A DNA stretch of 64,000 nt from Leptospiraceae bacterium (GCA_024233865.1 JACKPA010000001.1:310001-374000); one strand, 5' to 3'; counted from the stretch's first letter, positions 7,426-16,757 are shown. Numbers and translations are program-made. The notes: generated by a model not told the origin, from the sequence alone.

Positions 7426-10400
7426 TCAATTCCCTTTCAAACTCTCTTCTACGATATCGATCTCTTCTTCTGTTAATCCATAGAGCTCATATACAAGATT
7501 ATCAATTTTTTTATCAGTCATCTTGATTTCTCGTTCGATCTCTTTTAAATCACGAGGATTACGGGTAGTTTGTTTTTCTTTATTTAATGCTAACATTTGC
7601 TCTACCATTTTGCACAAACGATCATGAATTGGTTTAAAATTTTTATCTTCAAAATTAACATTTCGTATAGGAATTTTATCTAGGTTTACTTTTTTTACCT
7701 CAGCGAATAATTTTCCTTTCTCTGGTACGATCATTTGATATATAAATACCATTAATTTAGAATTCAAAATACCAAGAATATATTTGTAATTATAATTTGT
7801 ATCAATTAGTTCCATGTTATATATATTATTAAGATTGTAAAATTTATTTTTATCTAAAGTGGCTCTTATCATATCTGAAGTTTGTCTAAGAATTATTTTT
7901 TCCTTTTCAAATGGAGCTGTTAATCTTGGTTCTGCTAACCATATACCATACTTTATATATCTTTTTTTAAGAGGATTAATATCATACCGATCTATATCTT
8001 TTCCAATTAAGTATTGTTTATAATCATCATCTAATTTTTCTTCACTATCAAATGAACGATTTTTAACATCTTCTGCAGTTTGTTTTGGCTTACCTTTGTT
8101 TGTTTGATATGGTTTAATCCCAACAATACATGTTATAATATCTTTTAAAGGAACGGAAATGTTTTGTAATTTACTAAGGATTTGCGTTCCTGGAATAATA
8201 TTTATTTCAAATCTCGGATTTTTTAAAAACTCACTTTGTTTTGTTTGACTTAATTCTTCTTTTCCAAATAGAATTTCATTTTTAATGGTAGTAAACTGAC
8301 AATAATGATTTTCACTAATTGTTTGATTTCCTCTTAAGATAAAAACACAGGTATCTCCAATATCAGCATCTTTGAATACTTTATAATTTAACAATAAAAT
8401 TTTCTCTATTTCAGAGTTTTTAAGAATAAACTCCCTAACATTTCGGAAGTAATGTTGAGATAGAAAAACGGCTGGTGTTATGTATGAAATTACTTTACTA
8501 TCTTTTAATAGTTTAAGTCCTTTCTCAACGAATAAAATAAAACTATTAATTTGGTATTCAAAAGAACTATAAATTGATTCTAAATGTTGTTTTTCATTAA
8601 CTGAAAGTTCAGCTCCATAAGGCGGATTTCCAATCACAGCATCAAAACCACCATTTTTCATTATATCAGGAAATTCATCTTCCCAGTCAAAGGCATTGAT
8701 CCTACGTTTATCAGTCCTGCTTAAACCTTGCATATCTTCTTGGTCAAAGATATCCGAACCGATAAGAGAATTTCCACACTTTATGTTGGAGCTTAAATCT
8801 GGTAGAATACGTTCATGAAACATCTGCAATTGTGGGTCTTCGCTTAGTTTCCCTTCCATCACTTTGAGCAAAAGTGAAAGTTTCGTTACTTCTACGGCTT
8901 TGTCATCAATATCCACACCATAGATATTGTTCATCAAGATACGCTTTTTTTCATCAATGGTGAGTCGCCAATTGTTCTCTCCTTCACTACCTAAATAGAC
9001 AACTGCAGGCTTGCTTTTTGTGGATTTAGAATATTTTTCCGGATGATTGTTTTTGTACCACTCCAAGTGCCAATCCATCATGTATTGGTATGCACGAATC
9101 AAGAAAGAGCCGGAACCACAAGCAGGGTCAAGGATACTAAGGTTTTCAACGTCTTTTGGTTCTTTTCCATCTAGTAGTTTCCCAACAGTATTTTCTACTA
9201 TATAATCTACGATATAAGCTGGTGTATAATAAACCCCGCCCGCTTTTTTAACTTCCGGTTTTTCCTCAATGGTAACTTTACCATCTTGAACAATAATCAC
9301 TTTTCCTAAAAACTGCTCATAAACTTTGCCTAAAATCTCAGCAGGAAGTGCTGAAAAATCATAAGGTCGTGAATATAAGTTATCTATAATTTCTTTTAAA
9401 CATTCATTACTGATTTTCAGGTTAATGGTAAAATCATCCGGATTCTCTCGTCCTTTTTCTTCTTTAAAGTGAAAAAAGCCGGAATTATATTTATCATCAG
9501 CTTGGTGGTAGAGTTTTACTAGACTTGCATAAATATCATTTTCTTTTGAAATCCTTGCCAACTGTTCTGTTGGTTCTGATTCCCTGTCTTCTGCAATTCT
9601 TAAGAAAACCAAACGGTCAATGGTCATCTGAACGGCATAGTTAAGCCCGCCCAAGTCTTCCAAAAGGTCTGAGTTATTTGCTGCTAAGTCATTTGCTAGT
9701 AACTCTCTCCATTTCTCCATATCAGCCAAAAAGGCTTGGTCTACGGTTTGTAGAGTTACTTTATGTTTATCACTAAACTGATCAATAGAACCGTCTTGAA
9801 CGGCTTTTTTGGAAAGTAACTTTAGGATTTCTTCCCATTTTTCATTGTATTCTTCGTTGGTGCAATAAAAGAGCAGACCTGTTTTGGCAGAATCCTTTTC
9901 TTCATCTGGCTGTTGGCGACAGTCATAGATCGCAAATTCTCGAAAGTTAGAAACTACTCCTATGGGTAAACCTTTATTCCAGGAATATCTACGGAGCTGT
10001 AGAGCTGGTTTGGGATCGCTTTTAAGATTAACAGTTGCATCTTTGGCTTCCACAAAAAACTTTTCCTTATTACCAAGATAAAAAGCATAGTCTACTCTTG
10101 TTGCTCGTCCTGCTTGCGTACGAACGGTCAACTCTCTTGTAACTTCATTAGTCCTTTTTTTATTAAAAACGTCCCAGCCTAAAGCCTCGAAAAATAGATC
10201 GAGGAATTCAATACGAAGTTGTGTTTCGTTATATTCATTGGAGGTATAATATTTCTTCTTAACTTCAAATTTTTCAACAAGGTTGAGGATGATCGCTTTT
10301 TCCATAAGGAGAGGGTCTCCAACAATACCCTTATCTTTAGCAACCTTATAGATTAATTTCTTTAATTTATCCTCCTCTACTCCAGCATTGATGGCGATAT

Positions 10401-11346
10401 CCATTAACTGGGCATATTCCTCATTATCGATCATATCGTCATCTTCCAATCGTTCTTCGATTGTTGGAATAAGAACCGGTTCGATAAGCTTATACTTTTC
10501 CTCTCCTTCTAGTTTCTCTGCTACATTTCTGTCAGGCAGTGGAAGCTCGTTTTGAAAATATCTCATGAGTAGATTATTATTTTCATCCAAAAAATAACAC
10601 TTATTTTCAATGAGTTGTGATTCCATGTCTTGGCTTACACTCACTTCTAATATTTCTTCGCCAGTACTTTCCAGATTTTGAAAGATGTATTTTTTTTCAT
10701 CTTGCCCTATCTCTTGCAAACGAACTATTTTATAAGATCGTAATAATTCAAAATCGGTAACTAATTCGGATATTGTTTCGGAGAGGAGTGGATTTAACCA
10801 ATTGTAGTATTCATCTCCTAAAGGCCAGTTATAATCAGCAGCATGGGCATAACGATTACGAATTTGAGTAAGCAAGTCAAATGATTCAACCAAATTAACC
10901 TTAGACGGATTACGTCCTTTCAAACGTTTACCTACCTCTTCCGTAAATTTTTCGGGTAGCCCTTCTTTATGGATTTTCTTAAATTCCTCAAAATTCAACT
11001 TTAACTTGGCAGAATTCTCATAATTTTTCTTTTTATTTAGTTTTTCTTTAAGAAGAGAATCGGATAGAGATTGACTTAGCTCTCTCAAATAGGAGATATA
11101 AATTCCAAAACTAAGTTTTGCTTTTTTATTTATGTACAACTGAATTTCGATTTTCTCAACTATTTCTTTACTTTTTCGATATTCTCCCAATAAAAATCCT
11201 ACCAAATAAGCACTAAACATCTCTGCGAAGTCCAAAAGTAATTTATGTTCATCACCTGCACTTTTTGCAGTAGTAATTTTTTTATACAATTCTGAGAGAT
11301 TTTTAGGGTATGTTTTTGTAATCTCTAAGATTCCATTTTTATCCAT
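7426..11346 (-). CDS. Type IIG-like restriction-modification fusion with N-terminal HEPN-like domain
   Basis: A single 1306-residue polypeptide. Residues 1-210 form a helical domain with RNRYAH at 163-168, an R-x4-H motif typical of HEPN domains. Residues 370-480 carry a restriction nuclease core (RVDYAF with Asp420, then FFVEAK with Glu434 and Lys436). Residues 670-920 are the adenine-N6 methyltransferase: GGVYYTPAYIV, DPACGSGSF at 741-749, NNIYGVDID and NPPY at 908-911. The remaining about 390 residues form a TaqI-like target-recognition domain. It probably cuts and methylates the same DNA site without a separate specificity subunit. It heads an operon with the DUF4365 gene and the 6080-6865 gene. 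ATG at 11346 with upstream GGAG. Confidence 0.88.
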   Translation of the reverse strand: MDKNGILEITKTYPKNLSELYKKITTAKSAGDEHKLLLDFAEMFSAYLVGFLLGEYRKSKEIVEKIEIQLYINKKAKLSFGIYISYLRELSQSLSDSLLKEKLNKKKNYENSAKLKLNFEEFKKIHKEGLPEKFTEEVGKRLKGRNPSKVNLVESFDLLTQIRNRYAHAADYNWPLGDEYYNWLNPLLSETISELVTDFELLRSYKIVRLQEIGQDEKKYIFQNLESTGEEILEVSVSQDMESQLIENKCYFLDENNNLLMRYFQNELPLPDRNVAEKLEGEEKYKLIEPVLIPTIEERLEDDDMIDNEEYAQLMDIAINAGVEEDKLKKLIYKVAKDKGIVGDPLLMEKAIILNLVEKFEVKKKYYTSNEYNETQLRIEFLDLFFEALGWDVFNKKRTNEVTRELTVRTQAGRATRVDYAFYLGNKEKFFVEAKDATVNLKSDPKPALQLRRYSWNKGLPIGVVSNFREFAIYDCRQQPDEEKDSAKTGLLFYCTNEEYNEKWEEILKLLSKKAVQDGSIDQFSDKHKVTLQTVDQAFLADMEKWRELLANDLAANNSDLLEDLGGLNYAVQMTIDRLVFLRIAEDRESEPTEQLARISKENDIYASLVKLYHQADDKYNSGFFHFKEEKGRENPDDFTINLKISNECLKEIIDNLYSRPYDFSALPAEILGKVYEQFLGKVIIVQDGKVTIEEKPEVKKAGGVYYTPAYIVDYIVENTVGKLLDGKEPKDVENLSILDPACGSGSFLIRAYQYMMDWHLEWYKNNHPEKYSKSTKSKPAVVYLGSEGENNWRLTIDEKKRILMNNIYGVDIDDKAVEVTKLSLLLKVMEGKLSEDPQLQMFHERILPDLSSNIKCGNSLIGSDIFDQEDMQGLSRTDKRRINAFDWEDEFPDIMKNGGFDAVIGNPPYGAELSVNEKQHLESIYSSFEYQINSFILFVEKGLKLLKDSKVISYITPAVFLSQHYFRNVREFILKNSEIEKILLLNYKVFKDADIGDTCVFILRGNQTISENHYCQFTTIKNEILFGKEELSQTKQSEFLKNPRFEINIIPGTQILSKLQNISVPLKDIITCIVGIKPYQTNKGKPKQTAEDVKNRSFDSEEKLDDDYKQYLIGKDIDRYDINPLKKRYIKYGIWLAEPRLTAPFEKEKIILRQTSDMIRATLDKNKFYNLNNIYNMELIDTNYNYKYILGILNSKLMVFIYQMIVPEKGKLFAEVKKVNLDKIPIRNVNFEDKNFKPIHDRLCKMVEQMLALNKEKQTTRNPRDLKEIEREIKMTDKKIDNLVYELYGLTEEEIDIVEESLKGN

Positions 11347-11390
11347 GTTTTTCTCCTTAAACTTTTTAAGAATTATTGAGTTGATAAAGG

Positions 11391-11624
11391 TTATGTTCGT
11401 ACTGCTAGTAATTGTGATTGAATTTTTGCTGGTAATTCGATCTTGACAAAATTATTTTCCGGATATAAATAATCTTCTCCTGATTCATCAATCACTCGTA
11501 AACACCCAACTTCAAGTGCTTTAGCATCTGGTAAAACTTGGTAAAGCTTCCAAATATCTAAATCTCCATCTTCTTCCGCAATAATACAAATTACAAAATT
11601 ATAATTTTCTTCTACTGTATTCAT
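11391..11624 (-). CDS. Small conserved hypothetical protein (cassette gene 2)
   Basis: A 77-residue acidic protein with the pattern KLYQVLPDAKALEVGCLRVI then DESGEDYLYP and VKIELP. As I recall it, this resembles a short family common in cyanobacteria and other bacteria with many toxin-antitoxin genes. It starts 4 bases after the stop of the basic 79-residue protein upstream, so the two form a tight pair, one acidic and one basic. The function is unknown. The acidic/basic pairing would fit a toxin-antitoxin-like cassette, but no toxin fold is recognised. Confidence 0.65.
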   Translation of the reverse strand: MNTVEENYNFVICIIAEEDGDLDIWKLYQVLPDAKALEVGCLRVIDESGEDYLYPENNFVKIELPAKIQSQLLAVRT

Positions 11625-11628
11625 ACGT

Positions 11629-11868
11629 TTAATCTAAAACCCGTTTAATCTTCATTTTTCGACGACCAATTCCATGGGCTTCATACCAATGCAATTCAAC
11701 TTGGCGAATTTCCTTATTTGAGAATTTTACAAATCCTATTCCTTTCAGTTTACGCCACCTTCGACCTTTAAATTCATCTTTTAATCTTTTTAACTCACGA
11801 ATAGAGAGATTTACTGCGATAATCTCAATATTTGTTATTTCTCCAATTAATTCAAAATGATAACTCAT
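11629..11868 (-). CDS. Small basic conserved hypothetical protein (cassette gene 1)
   Basis: A 79-residue basic protein containing RELKRLKDEFKGRRWRKLKG, then a strand-rich segment ending in ELHWYEAHGIGRRKMKIKR. The WYEAHGIG motif resembles a short uncharacterised family I associate with cyanobacterial genomes. It is the first gene of a two-gene cassette with 11391-11624 and is separated from it by 4 bases. The many Arg and Lys residues suggest nucleic-acid or partner binding, which is inference. Confidence 0.65.
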   Translation of the reverse strand: MSYHFELIGEITNIEIIAVNLSIRELKRLKDEFKGRRWRKLKGIGFVKFSNKEIRQVELHWYEAHGIGRRKMKIKRVLD

Positions 11869-11943
11869 TAAAGTTATAAAAGCCTATAAATTGGTTACCA
11901 AATAAAATAACATTTTAACAAAATTAATGTCAAGATTAAAAAA

Positions 11944-14451
11944 TCATTCTTTTAAATTTAACCACTCATAAACCAGCCACACAAACCCAAAAATCACAGA
12001 AAAGAAAATGAAATAGATCCAAAAAACAATCCAACCTTCAGGGGAATAGTTTGAAAAAGGAAACGGATGTTCAAACTTTGAAAACTGGAATCCGGCAGCA
12101 AAGCCCATCACAAGGTTTAATGGTGATAAAATAAACGTAAAAATGTTAAAAACACGGTTTTGGGTTTCGGACTGTTTATTAGAAATAAATTCATCCATAT
12201 CAGTACAACGATCTTTAACTTCTTCATAAAGATGATCGATTTTCATCTCCTGACGTAGAACTTCAAATATTTTTTGAATGTAGCGATTGCTACTAACTAC
12301 ACCAAACCAGGAACTAGTAACCAAGTGTAAGATATCCTCTCGTAATTGACTTATAAAAATTTCTTCTTTTCCCTTTCTTGTTTTAAACCAAGAACTGACC
12401 CATTGCCCAAAATTCATTTTTTTTCTTTGTTTATAATTGCTTTCGGCTCTTACAATTTCAGCCCGAGATTGGGATAAAATAAACCTCTGGGCTAGTGTCA
12501 TGTTAAAAAGTGTACGTGAAGTTTGATGGGCTTGGTAATGTTCCGAATAGGAGGCAGAATCATCAAAGTTTAATAAAGACGTAGCTGATACATAATAATG
12601 CCTTTTTGTAATCTCATCTACAATGGTTTGCTCGGTTTCAAGATTTTTATTCATGGGTAGGTTTGAAAAAGCAGGCTCAGCATCATTCACCAACATCTGA
12701 ATTCCACCACCAGTGGAACGACCGTCAGTCAATAATCCACCCTTACATTCAAAGTCAGTTAGAGTAGTAATAATAAAATGTCTTTCCGGAAACAAAAGAC
12801 CTTTTTGTAATTGCTCTATATTAAATCCGGAAATATTTTCACACAGGGTATCAAAAGGAGTCAAGGAAATACAGTGTTCTAGCCATTGAGAATCAGTAAT
12901 AGAAATAGTATTACCTTGAATTTTTTCAAAATTAAAATCAGCTTCAATTTCAATCAGACCAAAATTATTCTCGTACCTGTGATAAAAAACTTTAATGGAA
13001 GCATTGTTTAACTGTTCTTGACATCTAGATAAACTATTTTTTCGACTGATGTGAATTCCTATTTTTTCATCTTTTATAAAATCTTTTTCCTCAAACCTAT
13101 CAAAAATAGGTGAAAGATTTAGTTTTACAGGCTGTGTATATTCATAACTCGCAACCGATTCCGAATGGTCTGAAAATATATCACCCACATAAGGCAAAAA
13201 TGTTGTGCCAAACTTATTTTTCAGATAAATGCGTTTCCAATTTGCATCTTCGCTATTAAATGGAACTTTCCATAAAGGAATAAAAACAGATGAGGTGACG
13301 TATTTTAGAAATATATTCTTTAATGGATTCCCATAAAACCATAAAGCTTCCAAAATATCATCCCTTGATAATAAAGAACCGGCTTTTGGTGTATCAATAA
13401 TGGATCGTCCTGGAGTAATATGTCTTTCGTCATACCAAGGATCATTATAGTAATAACCCTCACGAGGATTATCTGTTAGCCTAGATTCTACACCTTTTTG
13501 CTTTCTTGCATAATCTTCCATCTCTTCGATTAGGTCTGCAAATCCTTGTAAATTAAAATCACTATCCGGCGGAACACTAAGCACATGCTCGCTCATTTTT
13601 CCCTTACGAGTTGGCTCGTGAACGTATGTCAATGGGAAAGACATGGTCTCACCGGATTCATAAGTCAATGGGTTTCTAGCAAAGAATTTAAAAAATTGTG
13701 ACTTAGGTTCTATCAAAGCAAGTAGATTGACCCTAATGTGGCTTGCATGAGAGCCTGAATCTGTTTGCTTACGAGGCAATTCAAGTTCAAAAGATTCTGC
13801 ACGTTTAACATCATTAAAATACCTTTCTTTATCATTTAAAATCATTTCTTCTTGAACTCGAATCAATTCACGATCTTTGACCAAATCCATTACGTTGTAA
13901 GGCAGTTCATAATCAAGAGTTTGATCCAATCCCATTATATGATTTAGAAGCTTCCAATAATTACTTATTAAATAATTATTTCTTTCTACTTGGTCATTTT
14001 TAGGAAAAATGTCTCTTGCAACCATAGCCGTTGCATAATAAAAAGCATAAAGAGAACGCTCAAAAGGTGGCTTGGAAATTCCTTTTTCTATTCTTTCAAT
14101 GTAATTTGCAATGTACTTCCATTTTCCTATTTTGAGTTGTTCTGTCGATAAAGTCGATAGAAAGGCTGCAGTCGCAACATCTAATGTTACTGTATCTTTA
14201 ACAATATGTAGAACTAAAGTGACACTTTCAAAATTCTTAATCTGTAGTTGATTGGAATTCTCAAGGAAAAAACGTGTTGTTGAACCAAAGCCTGAACCTG
14301 GGTATTTTTGAGAAAAAATATTGTTTGTTGGGCTGCTTGCAAAACCAAAATATACCTTATTTTTTGTGTCCGGATTTGAAAAATCCTTCATACTAGCAGC
14401 ATTTGAAAACTCAAATTGCATTGTTTGTCTCCTTGAATTGGATTTAGTCAT
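11944..14451 (-). CDS. Large unknown protein with C-terminal two-helix membrane anchor
   Basis: An 835-residue protein I cannot assign. The N-terminus (residues 8-60) is rich in Phe, Ser and Gly, including YPGSGFGSTTRFF. It is followed by LHIVKDTVTLDVATAAFL near residue 82, whose spaced Asp residues could mark a metal site. After a long mixed region, residues 650-765 are predicted helical. Two hydrophobic segments (about 766-787 and 807-829) then flank a short loop, a layout like the CorA-type pore end. The likely topology is a large cytoplasmic body tethered to the inner membrane. Lying among restriction and toxin-antitoxin genes, it could be a membrane-acting defence effector. That is speculation from context. 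Confidence 0.7.
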   Translation of the reverse strand: MTKSNSRRQTMQFEFSNAASMKDFSNPDTKNKVYFGFASSPTNNIFSQKYPGSGFGSTTRFFLENSNQLQIKNFESVTLVLHIVKDTVTLDVATAAFLSTLSTEQLKIGKWKYIANYIERIEKGISKPPFERSLYAFYYATAMVARDIFPKNDQVERNNYLISNYWKLLNHIMGLDQTLDYELPYNVMDLVKDRELIRVQEEMILNDKERYFNDVKRAESFELELPRKQTDSGSHASHIRVNLLALIEPKSQFFKFFARNPLTYESGETMSFPLTYVHEPTRKGKMSEHVLSVPPDSDFNLQGFADLIEEMEDYARKQKGVESRLTDNPREGYYYNDPWYDERHITPGRSIIDTPKAGSLLSRDDILEALWFYGNPLKNIFLKYVTSSVFIPLWKVPFNSEDANWKRIYLKNKFGTTFLPYVGDIFSDHSESVASYEYTQPVKLNLSPIFDRFEEKDFIKDEKIGIHISRKNSLSRCQEQLNNASIKVFYHRYENNFGLIEIEADFNFEKIQGNTISITDSQWLEHCISLTPFDTLCENISGFNIEQLQKGLLFPERHFIITTLTDFECKGGLLTDGRSTGGGIQMLVNDAEPAFSNLPMNKNLETEQTIVDEITKRHYYVSATSLLNFDDSASYSEHYQAHQTSRTLFNMTLAQRFILSQSRAEIVRAESNYKQRKKMNFGQWVSSWFKTRKGKEEIFISQLREDILHLVTSSWFGVVSSNRYIQKIFEVLRQEMKIDHLYEEVKDRCTDMDEFISNKQSETQNRVFNIFTFILSPLNLVMGFAAGFQFSKFEHPFPFSNYSPEGWIVFWIYFIFFSVIFGFVWLVYEWLNLKE

Positions 14452-14553
14452 TTATTACAGTTGTCATAAATTAAATAATAATGACTACTTTAAAAGTTAT
14501 CTGTTAGAAAAAAAATAATTTCAATCAGCTCTATTTTATAAATTATACCTAGT

Positions 14554-15093
14554 TTAAAAAGGAAATGGTAGATAGAATTCAAATCGACTCGCAAGATTTA
14601 AAAGGTTTCTAATAGAAATTTCTAAATGTGAATTACTAACTTGAGAAGTATAGTTTAAATTAGTATAGATAAAAACGATTGGTTCTTTCCATGTTTGCTT
14701 AATAATATCTATATTTGATAAGTCTTGAGAGATGGGGACTTCGATTAAATCAATAATTTTATTTATTATTCGCTCAAACAAGTGAAATAGAGAACCATGT
14801 AAACTATGTGCCCGTAAAATTATTTGATTATTAAATAAATTGATCGCAATTGCAAATAAGACATCTAATTTCTCTTTTTCAAGTCTAAGTGAAAGTCGAG
14901 ACAATATTTCTATATGTAAATCCAATTGATTAAGAGAATAATCATCAAATCTAGAGTATAGCTTTATTTGTGGTAAAGCGAAATTTAATGACTTAAATGA
15001 GAATTCGTATAGATTATCAATCGTCTCCATTGGTAATGTTGCTATTCTATATCGGGAAAACCATTTTTCAATGTTTTTTTTATTTCCACTCAT
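14554..15093 (-). CDS. Hypothetical helical protein
   Basis: A 179-residue protein, probably all helical, with no signal peptide or recognised motif. It lies about 100 bases upstream of the 835-residue membrane-anchored protein on the same strand, so the two may form a unit. Its ATG overlaps the edge of an integrase remnant on the other strand (15094-15231), so the upstream region of this gene is probably a recombination junction. Confidence 0.55.
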   Translation of the reverse strand: MSGNKKNIEKWFSRYRIATLPMETIDNLYEFSFKSLNFALPQIKLYSRFDDYSLNQLDLHIEILSRLSLRLEKEKLDVLFAIAINLFNNQIILRAHSLHGSLFHLFERIINKIIDLIEVPISQDLSNIDIIKQTWKEPIVFIYTNLNYTSQVSNSHLEISIRNLLNLASRFEFYLPFPF

Positions 15094-15231
15094 TTATTGG
15101 AGGATGGTGTAAATCTTAGACACATACAAACATTACTTGGACATGCAAATCTAAAAACAACTGCAATTTATTTACACACTGTTAGTTTGGATAAGCTAAA
15201 TGTTGTAAGTCCATTTGATACGAATCCTTGA
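15094..15231 (+). pseudogene. C-terminal fragment of a tyrosine recombinase
   Basis: A 45-codon open stretch with LLEDGVNLRHIQTLLGHANL, then KTTAIYLHT, ending at TGA 229-231. The GH-x-x-L-x-TT-x-x-Y block is the C-terminal catalytic signature of XerC/D-type tyrosine recombinases (His/Trp-box His and nucleophile Tyr). Such integrase genes often lie just upstream of IS91-family transposases, and one starts immediately after this stop. Everything upstream of the motif is missing. Confidence 0.85.
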
Positions 15232-15726
15232 ACGAGAATCAAAAAGCACCTGAAGTTGCTGATGTTTTCAATGCTTCCGGAGATGCTTATATAGAAAATC
15301 ATCGTCTATCTTGCGAACAAAGGAAAGCGATAGAGGATATTCGGAATTGCAGAACAGCCAACTTAGGCGGACACACTAGGTAAACCAGGGATGATAGCAA
15401 TACTTCATACTTGGGGACAAATTCTTTCTTTTCATCCACATATACACTGTATATTAACTGGTGGAGGATTAGATACTTCTAATAATACTTGGACCTTTAA
15501 GGATGAGTTTCTTTTTCCAATAAAAGTGCAAACGGAAAATACAGTTAGCTTCCATTACAAAGATTATAGAGATAACAAGCAGAAGGTTATGACATTGGAA
15601 CATGAAGAATTTATCAGGCGATTTCTTCAGCATGTTGTCCCGTCTGGGTTTATGCGAATCAGGTATTATGGAATTTTAGATTGCAATTTTTACAATCACA
15701 GGAGGTTATTATCTTTACAGGGATAA
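15232..15726 (+). pseudogene. Decayed IS91-family transposase (multiple deletions)
   Basis: The N-terminal part at 15232-15383 reads ADVFNASGDAYIENH, LSCEQRKAI and CRTANLGGH, the usual IS91 start before the zinc finger. The frame then shifts and resumes at about 15382 with GMIAILHTWGQ then HPHIHCILTGGG, the HUH metal-binding region. A second deletion joins this to the C-terminal FHYKDYRDNKQKVMTLEHEE and GFMRIRYYGIL block. The zinc finger and most of the catalytic domain are lost. The C-terminal block recurs at 46639-46827. Confidence 0.85.
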
Positions 15727-15751
15727 ACGTCTGAAACAATACTTAGAGTTT

Positions 15752-15796
15752 GTGTCATATTGACCCATGGGTAAGTTATTGGATTGACTTAAATTT
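15752..15796. repeat. Partial copy of the 132-bp interspersed repeat (right end)
   Basis: Contains CCCATGGGTAAGTTATTGGA followed by TTGACTTAAATTT, matching the right third of the repeat at 16596-16727 with one or two changes. It lies 25 bases after the IS91 transposase remnant. Confidence 0.75.
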
Positions 15797-15859
15797 TGTT
15801 TTTTAAAAGCCTAATTGTTGGTTAAGCATAAAGTCAACTTTTTTATAAACAAAAATGAT

Positions 15860-16525
15860 TTATGACCCTCCGTTTACCGTTATATTGATGGTTGTGGAAA
15901 TTGAGCCACCAGAATAAGTAACCGTAATTGTATGATCTGTAGCAGATTGAGTTCCAGTTGTAGTTCCGCTGATCACACAAGTTGTTGAGTCAAGAAAAAT
16001 CCCTGTTGGTAAAATTGGACTTGCTGCGCAAACTGTTGGACTTATCCCACCACTTATGGTAGGAGTTTCGATAACTGCCTGACCAAGAGAATAACTAAAA
16101 GGACTTCCAGAGTAAGATATAGAGGCAGAGGTTGTAGTTGAAGACTCATTCACTGTGATACTAATATTAGTTGTAGCACTACCATTGGAGTTACTTGCTG
16201 TAATTGTATAAGACGTTCCAGAACTGCTAGTAGTCGGAGTTCCATTAATTTCTCCTGTTTCAGTATTGATAGCGAGTCCACTTGGTAAATCAGGAGAAAC
16301 TGAGTAAGAAGTCACCACACCTGTAACACTTGGTACATTTGTCGTAATGGCAGTTCCAACCGTATAGGTTGCGTTTTGCTCAGAATAGCTCAAATTAGAT
16401 GGTGGGTCGCCTGGCCATTGAGACAATAAGGCGATAATATAAGGTTTTATATCCATTATTGTTAGTTGACAATTTAATATTACAGGGAATATCGAAAATA
16501 TGAGAACAAATTTTAGCGTTTTCAT
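15860..16525 (-). CDS. Putative-Ig-repeat lipoprotein
   Basis: A 221-residue protein with a lipoprotein signal peptide (hydrophobic segment, then VILNC, cleavage before Cys19). Two putative-Ig (He_PIG/cadherin-like) repeats follow. Each has the pattern SYSVSPDLPSGLAINTETGE then INGTPT..., and the second contains a Cys pair (VCAASPILPTG then CVISGT). It is probably exported to the cell surface or periplasm. The start is well supported by an AAGGAGG site 6 bases before the ATG. A much larger protein with the same repeat type is encoded at 37371-39671. Confidence 0.85.
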   Translation of the reverse strand: MKTLKFVLIFSIFPVILNCQLTIMDIKPYIIALLSQWPGDPPSNLSYSEQNATYTVGTAITTNVPSVTGVVTSYSVSPDLPSGLAINTETGEINGTPTTSSSGTSYTITASNSNGSATTNISITVNESSTTTSASISYSGSPFSYSLGQAVIETPTISGGISPTVCAASPILPTGIFLDSTTCVISGTTTGTQSATDHTITVTYSGGSISTTINITVNGGS

Positions 16526-16595
16526 GACTCGCCTCCTTCGTTGGTAGCAATTTTTTACTATAGATATATTATTCCGTCAACAATAATATAATTTG

Positions 16596-16727
16596 CTATT
16601 TAGGAAATTAGTCTCACTTAAAGTTATTGCAAACATAAAAATTCTTATGAATTAGAAAAAAGTTCTTCCCATAGTATTCAATATGTCTTATTGCCCCATG
16701 GGTAAGTTATTGGATAGACTTAAATTT
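16596..16727. repeat. 132-bp interspersed repeat, complete copy A
   Basis: Runs from CTATTTAGGAAATTAG to GACTTAAATTT. It differs from copy B (20355-20486) at three positions by eye, and both are exactly 132 bp. It contains a CTTA...CCCATGGG...TAAG inverted repeat near its right end. It has no coding capacity and lies directly upstream of the promoter region of the pentapeptide-repeat gene. Confidence 0.9.
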
Positions 16728-16757
16728 ACAAATTAAGAAAAAATTTCCTTTAAAAAA

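Noticed and set aside
11944..14451. The 835-residue protein as a CorA/NrN-type effector of a type III CRISPR system
   Set aside because: Only the two-helix C-terminus is CorA-like; there is no CRISPR array, no Cas gene and no clear DHH motif.
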